Source: Clostridiales bacterium (GTDB taxonomy: Bacteria > Bacillota > Clostridia > Saccharofermentanales > Saccharofermentanaceae). Taken from it: a stretch of DNA of 64,000 nucleotides. The DNA is taken from contig JAFZHS010000030.1 of NCBI GenBank assembly GCA_017554745.1, positions 62,001-126,000 on the forward strand, given 5' to 3'. Shown here one piece after another: positions 8,080 through 17,148 of the stretch (its first letter is position 1; every line of letters begins with the position of its first letter). The position numbers were made by a program, and so were the translations under genes. Under the pieces are notes generated by a model. That model had not been told where the DNA came from, ran no database searches, and saw only the letters and a program-made list of their open reading frames with translations.

Positions 8080-9393
8080 ATGGAAGATAACAAACCGTTA
8101 GCTTACAGAATGTCTCCAATAACGTTGGATGACTATGCAGGTCAGGAGCACATAATAGGCAAGGGCAAAATGCTCAGACGAATGATCGAGGCAGACAGAC
8201 TGTCTTCGATCATTTTGTTTGGTCCTCCCGGAGTCGGCAAGACGGCACTTGCACGGGTTATCGCCAATACCACGAGCTCAAGATTTGAGCAGCTCAATGC
8301 CGTTACGGCGGGCGTTGCAGACATCAAGAAAGTTGTCTCTGATGCGTCAAATCCTTTGCTTTCCGAAGGCCGCAAGACTGTCCTATTCATCGATGAGATC
8401 CACAGATTCAATAAGCTCCAGCAGGACGCCCTTCTGCCTTATGTTGAGGACGGTACGGTCATACTGATCGGTGCCACGACCGAGAATCCGTTCTTTGAAG
8501 TCAATAAGGCTCTGGTATCCAGATCTACCGTCTTCCAGCTTTATCCGCTTGAACCCAAAGACATCGTAAAGGTCTTAAAGAGAGCTTTGAGCGATAAGGA
8601 AAAAGGCTTCGGCACGATGGATATTGCCATCTCTGATGAGACTCTTACGAAGATCGCTGAGACTTCAAACGGTGACTGCCGCACGGCTTTAAACAGCCTG
8701 GAGCTTGCCGTCATAACCACTCCGCCTTCATCAGACGGCTCGATCGTCATAACCGATGAGGTAATGAAGGAGTGCATCCAGATAAAGACCGTTATTTTCG
8801 ATAAGGACGGCGAGAACCACTACGACAATATAAGCGCCATGATCAAGTCCATGAGAGGCTCTGATCCTGACGCTGTAATACTCTATCTTGCGAGGGCTTT
8901 AGCAGCAGGAGAAGACATCGAATTCCTGGCCAGAAGGATAATGATCTGCGCAGCCGAGGATGTCGGAATGGCTAATCCTAATGCTCTTCTGGTGGCTGTG
9001 GCAGCTTATGAATGCGCCCGTACAGTAGGAATGCCTGAGGCGAGGATACCGCTTGCTGAAGCGGCTATAACTGTCGCTACATCTCCTAAGTCTAATGCCG
9101 CCTATCTGGCCATTGATGACGCTCTTAACGATGTCAGGACCACTGATACAGGTGTTGTCCCGATGCATCTTAGAAACGCTCCGGCAAAGGGCATGGAAGA
9201 ACTCGGATATTCCGTAGGGTACAAGTATCCTCATGATTTCCCCGGCCACATTACTGGCCAGCAATATATGACCGATAAGACTCTCGGCAGGAAGTATTAC
9301 AAGCCGACCGATATCGGTTACGAACGCAAGGTCAATGAGTACCTTGATTATGTGAAAAAGATGATAGATCAGGAGAATGGACAAAATGCGTAA
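8080..9393 (+). CDS. rarA: Replication-associated recombination protein A (RarA/MgsA), AAA+ ATPase
   Basis: RarA acts at stalled replication forks and is related to clamp-loader ATPases. The 437-residue product starts PLAYRMSP...YAGQEHIIG, typical of the family, with Walker A GPPGVGKT at 48-55, the DEIHRFNKLQQDALLP Walker B region, and GATTENPFFEVNKALVSRS for sensor 1 and the arginine finger. The C-terminal half carries the tetramerisation motifs (FLARRIMICAAEDVG and MPEARIPLAEA). No clear Shine-Dalgarno sequence precedes ATG 8080, so initiation may be weak or coupled to glyA 31 bases upstream. It overlaps the following lipoprotein gene by eight bases. Confidence 0.95.
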   Translation: MEDNKPLAYRMSPITLDDYAGQEHIIGKGKMLRRMIEADRLSSIILFGPPGVGKTALARVIANTTSSRFEQLNAVTAGVADIKKVVSDASNPLLSEGRKTVLFIDEIHRFNKLQQDALLPYVEDGTVILIGATTENPFFEVNKALVSRSTVFQLYPLEPKDIVKVLKRALSDKEKGFGTMDIAISDETLTKIAETSNGDCRTALNSLELAVITTPPSSDGSIVITDEVMKECIQIKTVIFDKDGENHYDNISAMIKSMRGSDPDAVILYLARALAAGEDIEFLARRIMICAAEDVGMANPNALLVAVAAYECARTVGMPEARIPLAEAAITVATSPKSNAAYLAIDDALNDVRTTDTGVVPMHLRNAPAKGMEELGYSVGYKYPHDFPGHITGQQYMTDKTLGRKYYKPTDIGYERKVNEYLDYVKKMIDQENGQNA

Positions 9394-9922
9394 GTTATCC
9401 GTTGTACTTGTAACGTTATTGGTTTTCGTGATGGTCTTTACAGGCTGCGGAAAGAAAGAGACAGAAGGCCCCGAGGCTTTTGTCACACCCGACCAGATAC
9501 ATACGGACGGCCAGTATGCGGCAAGAGCTTACGTTGAATCGCTCCTCAAAGGAGATAAGGACTTGTTCCTGGCATGCTATCCTGACGGCTTTATCGATGA
9601 TCTTAATGCTTCAGCAGGCGTTGATGTTTTCGAAGAATACAGGAAGGCTGTTAAGTTTAACGGCGAATTCCTGGGCACAAGCTTTGTGGGCTATAAGGAT
9701 TTCATCCAGCAGAACGGCTATGACGACCAGTATATGAGGTCGAGGATCAGCTCTGTCATGGCCATCCCTTATGAAGATCTTGGCGTGATCCGTGTCGAGA
9801 AGATAAACGCATATTTTAAGTACAGTGATGAGCAGGTGAATACGAATTTCTTCGTGGTCGTCTTTGAATATCAGGGCTCCTGGTACGTTATCGAGTCGCT
9901 CAGCGGAAAGGGAGAATTCTGA
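9386..9922 (+). CDS. Small lipoprotein of unknown function
   Basis: The product of 178 residues starts with a lysine/arginine-led hydrophobic signal and a lipobox ending FTGC followed by GKKE, so it should be a membrane-anchored lipoprotein. ATG 9386 is preferred over ATG 9377, because AGGAG at 9371-9375 stands ten bases before the former and only one base before the latter. The mature part (A.AYVESLLKGD near its start, then alternating strands ending FVVVFEYQGSWYVIES) looks like a small NTF2-type alpha+beta domain, by eye only. It sits between rarA and dtd in a tight run, but nothing ties it to them functionally. Confidence 0.75.
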   Translation: MRKLSVVLVTLLVFVMVFTGCGKKETEGPEAFVTPDQIHTDGQYAARAYVESLLKGDKDLFLACYPDGFIDDLNASAGVDVFEEYRKAVKFNGEFLGTSFVGYKDFIQQNGYDDQYMRSRISSVMAIPYEDLGVIRVEKINAYFKYSDEQVNTNFFVVVFEYQGSWYVIESLSGKGEF

Positions 9923-9926
9923 TCAG

Positions 9927-10373
9927 ATGAGACTTTGCATCCAGGTAGTTAAGCAGGCTTCAGTCGATATCGAAGGCGTAAGGACCGCTTCGATCGGTCA
10001 GGGCATGCTCGTTCTTCTCGGCGTGGGCAAAGAAGATGACGAAGCAGTAGCCGACAAGATGATCGCCAAGCTCCTTAAGATGCGTATTTTCTCTGATAGT
10101 GAAGGCAAGACCAATCTGAGCCTCGCTGATATTGACGGCGAGATGCTCCTCGTATCCCAGTTCACGCTCTACGCTGACTGCAAGCACGGCAACAGGCCCT
10201 CATTTACTGACAGTATGGGCCCGCAGAGAGCAGAGGAGCTCTATAACTACGTTGCGGACAAGATCAGGCCCCAGGTCAAAAAGCTGGAGCTGGGTGTTTT
10301 CGGCGCCGATATGCAGGTAAGCCTCATAAATGACGGTCCGTTTACGGTAATCCTTGATTCTGCGGCCATTTGA
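9927..10373 (+). CDS. dtd: D-aminoacyl-tRNA deacylase
   Basis: Dtd removes D-amino acids (and glycine wrongly placed on tRNA-Ala) from tRNA in the cytoplasm. The 148-residue product starts MRLCIQVVKQASV and carries both family signatures, LLVSQFTLYAD and the cross-subunit GPFTVILDS. The Gly-cis-Pro proofreading motif is the GP of NDGPFT. ATG 9927 lies four bases after the lipoprotein stop codon; upstream in-frame codons inside that gene were rejected because the family starts here. Confidence 0.95.
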   Translation: MRLCIQVVKQASVDIEGVRTASIGQGMLVLLGVGKEDDEAVADKMIAKLLKMRIFSDSEGKTNLSLADIDGEMLLVSQFTLYADCKHGNRPSFTDSMGPQRAEELYNYVADKIRPQVKKLELGVFGADMQVSLINDGPFTVILDSAAI

Positions 10374-10407
10374 CGCGTTTTTTACGTATTTAGCCCGAAA
10401 ATATCAC

Positions 10408-10446
10408 TTGTTTGAAATATTTATATATATATTATTTTGTTAAAAT
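10408..10446 (+). promoter_or_regulatory. Probable clpX promoter region
   Basis: The 129-base gap before clpX is very AT-rich. TTGTTT at 10408-10413 with TATTAT at 10430-10435 (16-base spacing) is one candidate. An extended -10, TGtTAAAAT at 10438-10446, is another. I cannot choose between them. No terminator for dtd is obvious. Confidence 0.4.
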
Positions 10447-10502
10447 GGCCAGTAGTGGTAGAATATCAAAACTACGAATATTCGTTTTTCAGGAGATTAC
10501 TA

Positions 10503-11828
10503 ATGGCTAATTCTAAGAACGGCGGTTACGGCGGAGACTCAAGAGAAGTTTTGAGTTGTTCTTTTTGCGGTAAATCCGAATACGAGGTACCGAGACTGTT
10601 CTCAGGTGTAAATTGCTATATTTGCATCGACTGCATCAGGACAGCTTACGGCATCGTAGCTGAAGAAGAGAAGGTAAGCAAGAAGCGCAAGATGCGCAGC
10701 ATCAAGCCTAAGAAGCTGGTTACGCCTCACGAGATCAAGGAGAAGCTTGATTCTTATGTAATCGGCCAGGACGATGCCAAGATCGCTCTTTCCGTTGCTG
10801 TTTACAATCACTACAAGAGAGTTTATTCGGATCTTCCGGCTGATGATACGGAGATCTCCAAGAGCAATATCCTTTTGCTCGGTCCTACAGGTTCAGGTAA
10901 GACACTTCTTGCCCAGACACTTGCCAGGATCCTCAATGTGCCTTTCGCAGTAGCCGATGCTACGAGCCTCACACAGGCAGGCTACGTCGGTGAAGACGTA
11001 GAGAATATCCTTTTGAAGCTCATCATCGCTGCTGATTACGATATCGAGAGAGCCCAGACGGGTATCGTTTATATCGACGAGATCGATAAGATCACCAAGA
11101 AGTCCGAGAACGTTTCCATCACACGTGACGTAAGCGGTGAGGGCGTCCAGCAGGCATTGCTCAAGATCTTGGAGAGCACGGTCGCAAATGTACCTCCCAA
11201 GGGCGGCAGAAAGCATCCTAACGAAGAGTGCATCAAGATCGACACTACCAATATCCTTTTCATCGTAGGAGGTGCATTTGACGGACTCGATGAGATCATC
11301 GCGCAGAGAGTTGAGCAGAAGCAGTACGGCTTCGGCGCTGAGGTACAGTCCAAGAGAGACCGCAACAGCGGCTTCTATTTCCACGATGTTAAGCCTGACG
11401 ATCTTATGAAGTTCGGACTTATTCCTGAGTTTATAGGACGACTTCCTGTTACTGTCGCTCTGGATAAGCTCGACAGGGACGCTCTTGTCAGAGTTCTCAC
11501 AGAGCCCAAGAACGCCATCATCAAGCAGTATAAGAAGATGCTCAAGATGGATGACGTAGAGCTCGTTTTCGAGGATGACGCTATCAATGCCATCGCTGAC
11601 AAGGCCATCGAGCAGAATACAGGCGCAAGAGGTCTGAGATCCATCATTGAGGAAGCGATGAGAGACGTGATGTACAACATCCCTTCCGAGAAGGACGTCA
11701 AAGAGTGCATCATTAAGAAAGAGACCATCGTTGACGGCAAGCAGCCTGTCCTTATTTATAAGAACGGTACTCAGGAGACAGGCTTTAGTGAGCAGAACGC
11801 TGCAGGTGCAGCATTAGGCGTAAGCTGA
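10503..11828 (+). CDS. clpX: ATP-dependent Clp protease ATP-binding subunit ClpX
   Basis: ClpX unfolds tagged proteins and feeds them to ClpP. ATG 10503 follows AGGAG and gives a normal N-terminus; the upstream in-frame start at 10437 would add residues not found in ClpX. The 441-residue product has the zinc-binding domain (C19, C22, C41, C44), Walker [13 protein letters not shown], Walker [10 protein letters not shown], and the [18 protein letters not shown] and IPEFIGRLP stretches typical of ClpX. Pore loop GYVGEDVE is intact. clpP is not in the window; clpX stands apart from clpP and tig here, unlike in many Firmicutes. Confidence 0.98.
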   Translation: MANSKNGGYGGDSREVLSCSFCGKSEYEVPRLFSGVNCYICIDCIRTAYGIVAEEEKVSKKRKMRSIKPKKLVTPHEIKEKLDSYVIGQDDAKIALSVAVYNHYKRVYSDLPADDTEISKSNILLLGPTGSGKTLLAQTLARILNVPFAVADATSLTQAGYVGEDVENILLKLIIAADYDIERAQTGIVYIDEIDKITKKSENVSITRDVSGEGVQQALLKILESTVANVPPKGGRKHPNEECIKIDTTNILFIVGGAFDGLDEIIAQRVEQKQYGFGAEVQSKRDRNSGFYFHDVKPDDLMKFGLIPEFIGRLPVTVALDKLDRDALVRVLTEPKNAIIKQYKKMLKMDDVELVFEDDAINAIADKAIEQNTGARGLRSIIEEAMRDVMYNIPSEKDVKECIIKKETIVDGKQPVLIYKNGTQETGFSEQNAAGAALGVS

Positions 11829-11867
11829 GATATAACAAAAACAAAATTACGGGGGAGGGTATAAGTT

Positions 11868-12824
11868 ATGGCAGAATCGTATAATCTTTGTCTGGATATA
11901 GGCGGCACAAAGGTTCTTGGAGTTATCTTCAATTCCAAGAAAGAAGTGGTTTACAGGCTTAAGAAAAAGACAAAGGCCGGCGGTGATTCTTCTGAGAATG
12001 TTGAAGAAGTCATCATCAATGTCGTAAAAGAGCTTATCAATACCTCCGGTATCAAGAAGAGCGATATTCATGCTATCGCTGCAGGCGCTCCCGGCGTCAT
12101 CGACCAGGAGAAGGGCATAGTTCTTTTCTCGCCCAATCTTCCCTGGAAGAATTACAACATCAGAAAGCCTATCGAAGACGAGTTTGGCTGCCCTTTCTAT
12201 ATCGGCAACGACGTTAATGTAGGCGTTCTCGGTGAGTATAAGTTCGGCGCTGCAAAAGGCTACAAGAACGTTGTAGGACTCTTTGTCGGCACAGGTATGG
12301 GCGGTGGCCTTATCCTTAACGGCGAACTTTATACGGGCAACAAGTTCAAGGCAGCCGAGTACGGACACATGATCCTCGATCCCGAGGGCCCTTTGTGCAA
12401 CTGCGGACAGAGAGGATGCCTCGAGGCTTTCTCAAGCAAGCAGGGTATGTCTTCTTACATCAGACAGCAGGTATCCCGCGGCAGAAAGTCTTCAATGGCT
12501 GAATTCGTCACAGACGGCGTTTTTAAGTCCAAGGCTCTCAAGAACGCATTGTCTGAAGGCGACACGGTAGCACGCGAAGCAGTCAACCGCGCATGCCATT
12601 ACCTCGCTATCGCATCAGGCAACCTCGTTAATACATTCAGCCCTGACGTTGTTGTATACGGCGGCGGCGTTATCGAAGCAGTAGGCGATATCTTCATCGA
12701 GAAGATCCTCGCCGAGGTAGACAGATACTGCATGCCTTCGATCAGATCTACAGTAGATTTTAAGAAAGCGGCTTTGGGAGATGATTCCATTCTCTACGGC
12801 GCGCTCTCGATGATAAAGAAGTAA
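11868..12824 (+). CDS. ROK-family glucokinase
   Basis: The 318-residue protein most likely phosphorylates glucose with ATP in the cytoplasm. It has the DIGGTKVLG phosphate-binding motif at the N-terminus, GTGMGGGLI in the centre, and the ROK zinc motif CNCGQRGCLEAF. There is no N-terminal helix-turn-helix, so it is a kinase rather than a NagC/XylR-type repressor. A strong GGGGGAGGG ribosome binding site precedes ATG 11868. It lies 22 bases before valS, and the two probably share a transcript. Sugar specificity (glucose, N-acetylmannosamine or other) cannot be read safely from the sequence; glucokinase is the most common role. Confidence 0.85.
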   Translation: MAESYNLCLDIGGTKVLGVIFNSKKEVVYRLKKKTKAGGDSSENVEEVIINVVKELINTSGIKKSDIHAIAAGAPGVIDQEKGIVLFSPNLPWKNYNIRKPIEDEFGCPFYIGNDVNVGVLGEYKFGAAKGYKNVVGLFVGTGMGGGLILNGELYTGNKFKAAEYGHMILDPEGPLCNCGQRGCLEAFSSKQGMSSYIRQQVSRGRKSSMAEFVTDGVFKSKALKNALSEGDTVAREAVNRACHYLAIASGNLVNTFSPDVVVYGGGVIEAVGDIFIEKILAEVDRYCMPSIRSTVDFKKAALGDDSILYGALSMIKK

Positions 12825-12846
12825 GAGAGGAAAGTAAGAACAGTTT

Positions 12847-15501
12847 ATGGCAAGAATTGATTCCATCAGCAAAGCATTTGATCCGAATGAGGCAGAGAAC
12901 AGGCTTTACAATACCTGGATGAACAGTGGCTATTTCAAGCCCAAGGCAGGCAAGACAGGCAAGAAGTTCTCTATCGTGATGCCGCCTCCGAATATCACAG
13001 GCCAGCTCCACATGGGTCACGCATTAGATAATACTTTGCAGGATACTCTCACAAGATATAAGAGAATGGCCGGTTACGAGACTTTATGGGTCCCCGGTAC
13101 AGACCATGCATCCATCGCTACAGAAGCCAGGATCGTTGAAGCAATGCGTAAGGAAGGCATTACCAAGGACGACCTCGGCCGTGACAAGTTCCTTGAGAGA
13201 GCATGGGCATGGAAAGAGCAGTACGGCGGAAGGATCGTAGAGCAGCTCAAGAAGATCGGTTCGTCCTGTGATTGGACGCATGAGCGTTTCACAATGGATG
13301 AAGGATGCTCTGACGCCGTAAAGGAAGTTTTCGTAAAGTACTATAATCAGGGCCTTATCTACAGAGGTGAGAGGATCATCAACTGGTGTCCTCATTGCCT
13401 TACATCTATCTCAAATGCCGAGGTAGATTATGCTGACCAGGCAGGACATTTCTGGCACTTGAGATATCCTTTCGAGGATGGTTCCGGATATATCGATCTT
13501 GCCACCACAAGACCTGAGACACTCCTTGGTGATACTGCAGTTGCAGTTAACCCTAAGGACGAGAGATATAAGGATGTCATCGGCAAGATGCTCATCCTGC
13601 CTCTCGTAGGCCGTAAGATCCCCGTTATCGCAGACGATTACGTTGACATCGAGTTCGGTACCGGCGCAGTTAAGATCACACCCGCGCACGATCCTAACGA
13701 CTTCGAAGTAGGACAGCGTCACGGTCTTGAGGTCATCACTGTTCTTACTGAAGATGCCAAGATCACTGAAGATTATCCAAAGTATGCAGGCATGGACAGA
13801 TACGAGGCGAGAGAAGCCATCGTTAAGGATCTCGAAGAGGGCGGATATCTCACTGAGATCGAAGATTATTCCCACAATGTCGGTACATGCTACAGATGCG
13901 GTACTACTATCGAGCCCCGTGTATCACTCCAGTGGTTCGTTAAGATGGAAGAGCTCGCAAAGCCTGCTATCGAGGCAGTCAGAAACGGTTCTATCAGATT
14001 CGTTCCTGAGAGATTCTCGAAGAACTACTTCAACTGGATGGAAGACATCAGAGACTGGTGTATCTCCAGACAGCTCTGGTGGGGCCACAGGATCCCTGCG
14101 TTCTATTGTGATGACTGCGGCGAGCTTGTTGTTACAAAGGAAGATAAGTGTGTCTGCCCTAAGTGCGGCAAGGAGATGAGACAGGATCCCGATACTCTCG
14201 ATACATGGTTCTCATCCGCGCTCTGGCCTTTCTCTACATTGGGATGGCCCGAGAACACCGAAGATCTCGCAAAGTTCTATCCTACTGATACTCTCGTCAC
14301 CGGTTATGACATCATCACTTTCTGGGTATCCAGGATGATCGTTGCCGGCATGGCGCACATGAAGGATGTTCCTTTCCGTGATGTATTGATCCACGGTCTC
14401 GTAAGAGACTCCCAGGGCAGAAAGATGAGCAAGTCTCTGGGCAACGGTATCGATCCATTGGAGATCATTGAACAGAACGGCTGCGATGCTTTGAGATTTG
14501 CTCTCGTCACAGGTAACGCTCCGGGTAATGACCAGAGATTCCAGGAAGACAAGATCCTCATGGGCAGAAACCTCTCCAACAAGATCTGGAATGCCATGAG
14601 ATTCGTAGTCATGAATACTGATGATGATTTCACGCCAGATATGGTCGATGAATCAATCTTTACGACAGAAGACAAGTGGATCCTCACAGAGCTCCATAAC
14701 CTTATTGCAGAAGCAACGGTAAACATCGACAATTACGAGTTCGGCGTTGCCTTAAGCAAGATCGTTGATTTCCTCTGGGACAACTTCTGTGACTGGTATA
14801 TCGAGATCACAAAGAGCAGACTTTACGATAAGGAATGCAAGACAAGAAATAATGCTGTCTATCTGCTCAATTATGTTTTGGGCGAAGCTATGAAGCTCTT
14901 ACATCCTTTCATGCCGTTCATTACAGAGGAAGTATATTCCAACCTCGTACTCGCTGATAAGGCTGAGTCCATCATGATCGCTGACTGGCCTGAAGCAGAT
15001 AAGGTTTTGGCAAGCACAGAAGACGCTGAGATGATGAACACCATGATCGATGCCATCAGAGGAATCCGTGCAGTCCGTAAGAATATGGATGTTGCACCTT
15101 CCAGAAAAGCACACATCATCGTTGTTACATCTTCCGATAAGATCGCAGACATGTTTACTCAGGGCGAGGGCTTCCTCGAAAGACTTGCATCCGTCAGCAG
15201 CCTTGAGACTAGAAAGACAAAGGAAGGTATCCCTTCAACAGCCGTTACCGCAGTATTCGGCGGCGGCGAGATCTACATTCCTTTGGAAGACCTTATCGAT
15301 ATCGCGAAAGAGCTTGAGAGACTTGATAAAGAGAAGACACGTCTAGACGGCGAGATCAAGAGACTTAACGGTAAGCTCTCGAATGAGTCATTCGTAAGCA
15401 AGGCTCCTGCAGCAGTCGTTGAGCAGGAGAGGGCAAAGCTTGCGAAGTATGAAGAAATGTTTGCTAATCTGTCTGACAGAATTGAAGTATTAAGCAAATA
15501 A
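12847..15501 (+). CDS. valS: Valyl-tRNA synthetase
   Basis: ValS charges tRNA-Val. The 884-residue protein has the class I signatures PPPNITGQLHMGHA (HIGH motif, about 46-59) and KMSKSLGNG (KMSKS, about 526), the editing domain (VKITPAHDPNDFEVG), the DWCISRQLWWGHRIPA block and a C-terminal coiled coil from about residue 815. Two CxxC pairs (CYRCG; CDDCGE...CPKCGK) lie in the insert regions. Only 22 bases separate it from the kinase gene, leaving no room for a T-box leader, which is common on synthetase genes in Firmicutes. Confidence 0.98.
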   Translation: MARIDSISKAFDPNEAENRLYNTWMNSGYFKPKAGKTGKKFSIVMPPPNITGQLHMGHALDNTLQDTLTRYKRMAGYETLWVPGTDHASIATEARIVEAMRKEGITKDDLGRDKFLERAWAWKEQYGGRIVEQLKKIGSSCDWTHERFTMDEGCSDAVKEVFVKYYNQGLIYRGERIINWCPHCLTSISNAEVDYADQAGHFWHLRYPFEDGSGYIDLATTRPETLLGDTAVAVNPKDERYKDVIGKMLILPLVGRKIPVIADDYVDIEFGTGAVKITPAHDPNDFEVGQRHGLEVITVLTEDAKITEDYPKYAGMDRYEAREAIVKDLEEGGYLTEIEDYSHNVGTCYRCGTTIEPRVSLQWFVKMEELAKPAIEAVRNGSIRFVPERFSKNYFNWMEDIRDWCISRQLWWGHRIPAFYCDDCGELVVTKEDKCVCPKCGKEMRQDPDTLDTWFSSALWPFSTLGWPENTEDLAKFYPTDTLVTGYDIITFWVSRMIVAGMAHMKDVPFRDVLIHGLVRDSQGRKMSKSLGNGIDPLEIIEQNGCDALRFALVTGNAPGNDQRFQEDKILMGRNLSNKIWNAMRFVVMNTDDDFTPDMVDESIFTTEDKWILTELHNLIAEATVNIDNYEFGVALSKIVDFLWDNFCDWYIEITKSRLYDKECKTRNNAVYLLNYVLGEAMKLLHPFMPFITEEVYSNLVLADKAESIMIADWPEADKVLASTEDAEMMNTMIDAIRGIRAVRKNMDVAPSRKAHIIVVTSSDKIADMFTQGEGFLERLASVSSLETRKTKEGIPSTAVTAVFGGGEIYIPLEDLIDIAKELERLDKEKTRLDGEIKRLNGKLSNESFVSKAPAAVVEQERAKLAKYEEMFANLSDRIEVLSK

Positions 15502-15516
15502 CAAGGAGGATCTATT

Positions 15517-16359
15517 ATGGCTGAAGAACTGGGGAACAAAGAACTGATCGAAAAACTGCCTAAGGAAGGCGTCCATTGCTATCCGGCAAGCCCTTCGAAG
15601 ATTACAAGAAACAGATTATTATCTGCAGTATTCTTCATTTTAGGTGCTTTCATGGCATGCTACGGAATCATTAAGGTAAATGACGATATGACCATCAAGC
15701 TCGCACTCATCGTAGTCGGCTGCCTTATGGTATTGATCACTGTCCTTGTGTTCGCACAGTCATTCCTGATCGCTAAGTATCGTGTTGCTGTCGATTACAA
15801 CGAGAAGAACGTTGTTTTGAGATACCGCTTCAGCAAGATCGCTATTCCTTTCGAGAACTTCGACGGAAGAGACGGATCTCCCGACCAGGCAGAAGCTCTT
15901 ATCGACAAGAACTTCAAGAAGGACGCAAATTATTATCTCGTACTTGATGATGTTTTCGAGGACGCATGCTATCAGACATCTTCATCTGATCTTGAATCAG
16001 TAGAAGACTTCAGACAGCTCCGTGATGAGTGCTTTGCAATCGCAGAAGCATACGGTGCGCGCAACAGTGCTGATAAGGTTAAGTTCTACTATGAGAAGGA
16101 CGATAAGGACGCAGGTTCTACAGATCTTGATGCATTGATCGAAGAGACAAGAGCCGAGAAGAAGGCTGACGAAGAAGCTGAAGCAAAGGCAAGAGCCGAA
16201 GCTGAGGAAGCAAGGATCGCTGCTGAAGAAGCTGCCAAGGACGCTGAAGAGAAGGTTGAAGAAGCAGTAGAAAAGGCTGAAGAGACTATCGAAGAAAAGG
16301 TCGAAAAGGTAGTTAAAGAAGCTACAGAAGAAGAAAAGAAGGAAGAAGCTACAGAATAA
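15517..16359 (+). CDS. Two-helix membrane protein with a charged coiled-coil tail, unknown function
   Basis: This 280-residue product is not recognised. A short cytoplasmic start is followed by two transmembrane helices (about 34-53 and 61-83), then a globular region of about 110 residues, and finally a tail from about residue 205 made almost only of Glu, Ala, Lys and Arg, ending in runs of EEKVEK type. The tail is predicted to be a long helix or coiled coil. AAGGAGG precedes ATG 15530-type context at the usual distance. It lies 15 bases after valS and is followed by a terminator, so it is the last gene of the ROK kinase-valS unit. The middle part might be a small membrane-associated domain of PH type, which is only a guess. 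Confidence 0.75.
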   Translation: MAEELGNKELIEKLPKEGVHCYPASPSKITRNRLLSAVFFILGAFMACYGIIKVNDDMTIKLALIVVGCLMVLITVLVFAQSFLIAKYRVAVDYNEKNVVLRYRFSKIAIPFENFDGRDGSPDQAEALIDKNFKKDANYYLVLDDVFEDACYQTSSSDLESVEDFRQLRDECFAIAEAYGARNSADKVKFYYEKDDKDAGSTDLDALIEETRAEKKADEEAEAKARAEAEEARIAAEEAAKDAEEKVEEAVEKAEETIEEKVEKVVKEATEEEKKEEATE

Positions 16360-16386
16360 GCTTACCTTATATAGTATAAAATTATT

Positions 16387-16424
16387 AAAGGCTGTCTCCG
16401 GGTGAGGCAGCCTTTTAATTATTG
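16387..16424 (+). terminator. Intrinsic terminator, probably bidirectional
   Basis: AAAGGCTG at 16387-16394 pairs with CAGCCTTT at 16408-16415, with CTC/GAG extending the stem, followed by a T-rich tail. On the minus strand the same stem is followed by TTTAATAATTTT, so it can also serve rluF, which ends at 16435. Confidence 0.85.
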
Positions 16425-16434
16425 GAAAAGCAAA

Positions 16435-17148
16435 TTAACAGATTGATTTTAGCAGTTCTTTCTTTTCTTCAGCAGTCAGATGACGCCATTTGCCTGATTC
16501 TAAATCACCAAGCTTGATATTCATGAACCTGACGCGCTTAAGTCTAGTGACTTTGTAGCCTAAGTATTCGCACATGCGTCTGATCTGGCGGTTTAAGCCC
16601 TGATGAAGGACTATCTTGAACGTCTTGTCGTTGACAGGCTTAAGCTGGCAGGGTAGTGTCAGCTGTCCGAGCACAGGAACGCCAGATTCCATTGATTTTA
16701 AAAAGTTCTTATCGTATGGGCGGTTAACGGTAACGATGTATTCTTTCTCGTGACCGTTTTCTGCGCGAAGGAGCTTATTTACTATCGATCCGTCGTTGGT
16801 AAGAAGGATAAGACCTGAAGAGTTCTTGTCCAGGCGTCCGACAGGGAAGATGCGCTCGCTGTAACCGATGTAATCGATAATGTTAGAGGGATCTCTCCTG
16901 TCCGTGGTGCAGGTGACACCGAGAGGCTTATTGAAAGCAATGTAGACCATGGAATCATCGGGAGTTATCTTTTTGCCGGACACTTCCACGATATCGCCGT
17001 CCATTACTTTAGTGCCCTGAAGAGCAACTTCACCATTAATTGTTACCTTACCGGATTCGATAAGAACATCGGCTTCGCGCCTTGAGCAAAGACCTGATGA
17101 GGCGATATATTTGTTGAGTCTTATACCTTCGGAATCAGTCCCAGACAT
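16435..17148 (-). CDS. rluF: 23S rRNA pseudouridine synthase, RluF type
   Basis: The 237-residue protein has an N-terminal S4 domain (RLNKYIASSGLCSRREAD, then VTINGE) and the RsuA-type catalytic core with VGRLDKNSSGL, whose Asp is the catalytic residue. HEKEYIVTVNRPYDKNF, GVPVLGQ and LHQGLNRQIRRMCEYLGY match RluF, the enzyme for position 2604 of 23S rRNA (in some bacteria also tRNA-Tyr). RluB or another subtype is less likely. Its start overlaps the end of the histidine kinase gene by 14 bases, so it is the third gene of a minus-strand operon. Confidence 0.88.
   Translation of the reverse strand: MSGTDSEGIRLNKYIASSGLCSRREADVLIESGKVTINGEVALQGTKVMDGDIVEVSGKKITPDDSMVYIAFNKPLGVTCTTDRRDPSNIIDYIGYSERIFPVGRLDKNSSGLILLTNDGSIVNKLLRAENGHEKEYIVTVNRPYDKNFLKSMESGVPVLGQLTLPCQLKPVNDKTFKIVLHQGLNRQIRRMCEYLGYKVTRLKRVRFMNIKLGDLESGKWRHLTAEEKKELLKSIC

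Noticed and set aside
8899..9486. Open frame of 195 codons on the minus strand across rarA and the following lipoprotein gene
   Set aside because: It is a shadow of two well-supported genes and shows no family motifs.
16140..16356. DNA tandem repeat in the Glu/Ala-rich tail
   Set aside because: The codons vary and no fixed repeat unit is kept; the pattern is amino-acid composition only.
17135..17148. Frameshift between the histidine kinase and RluF genes
   Set aside because: Both proteins have complete, normal ends; the 14-base overlap is an ordinary operon overlap.
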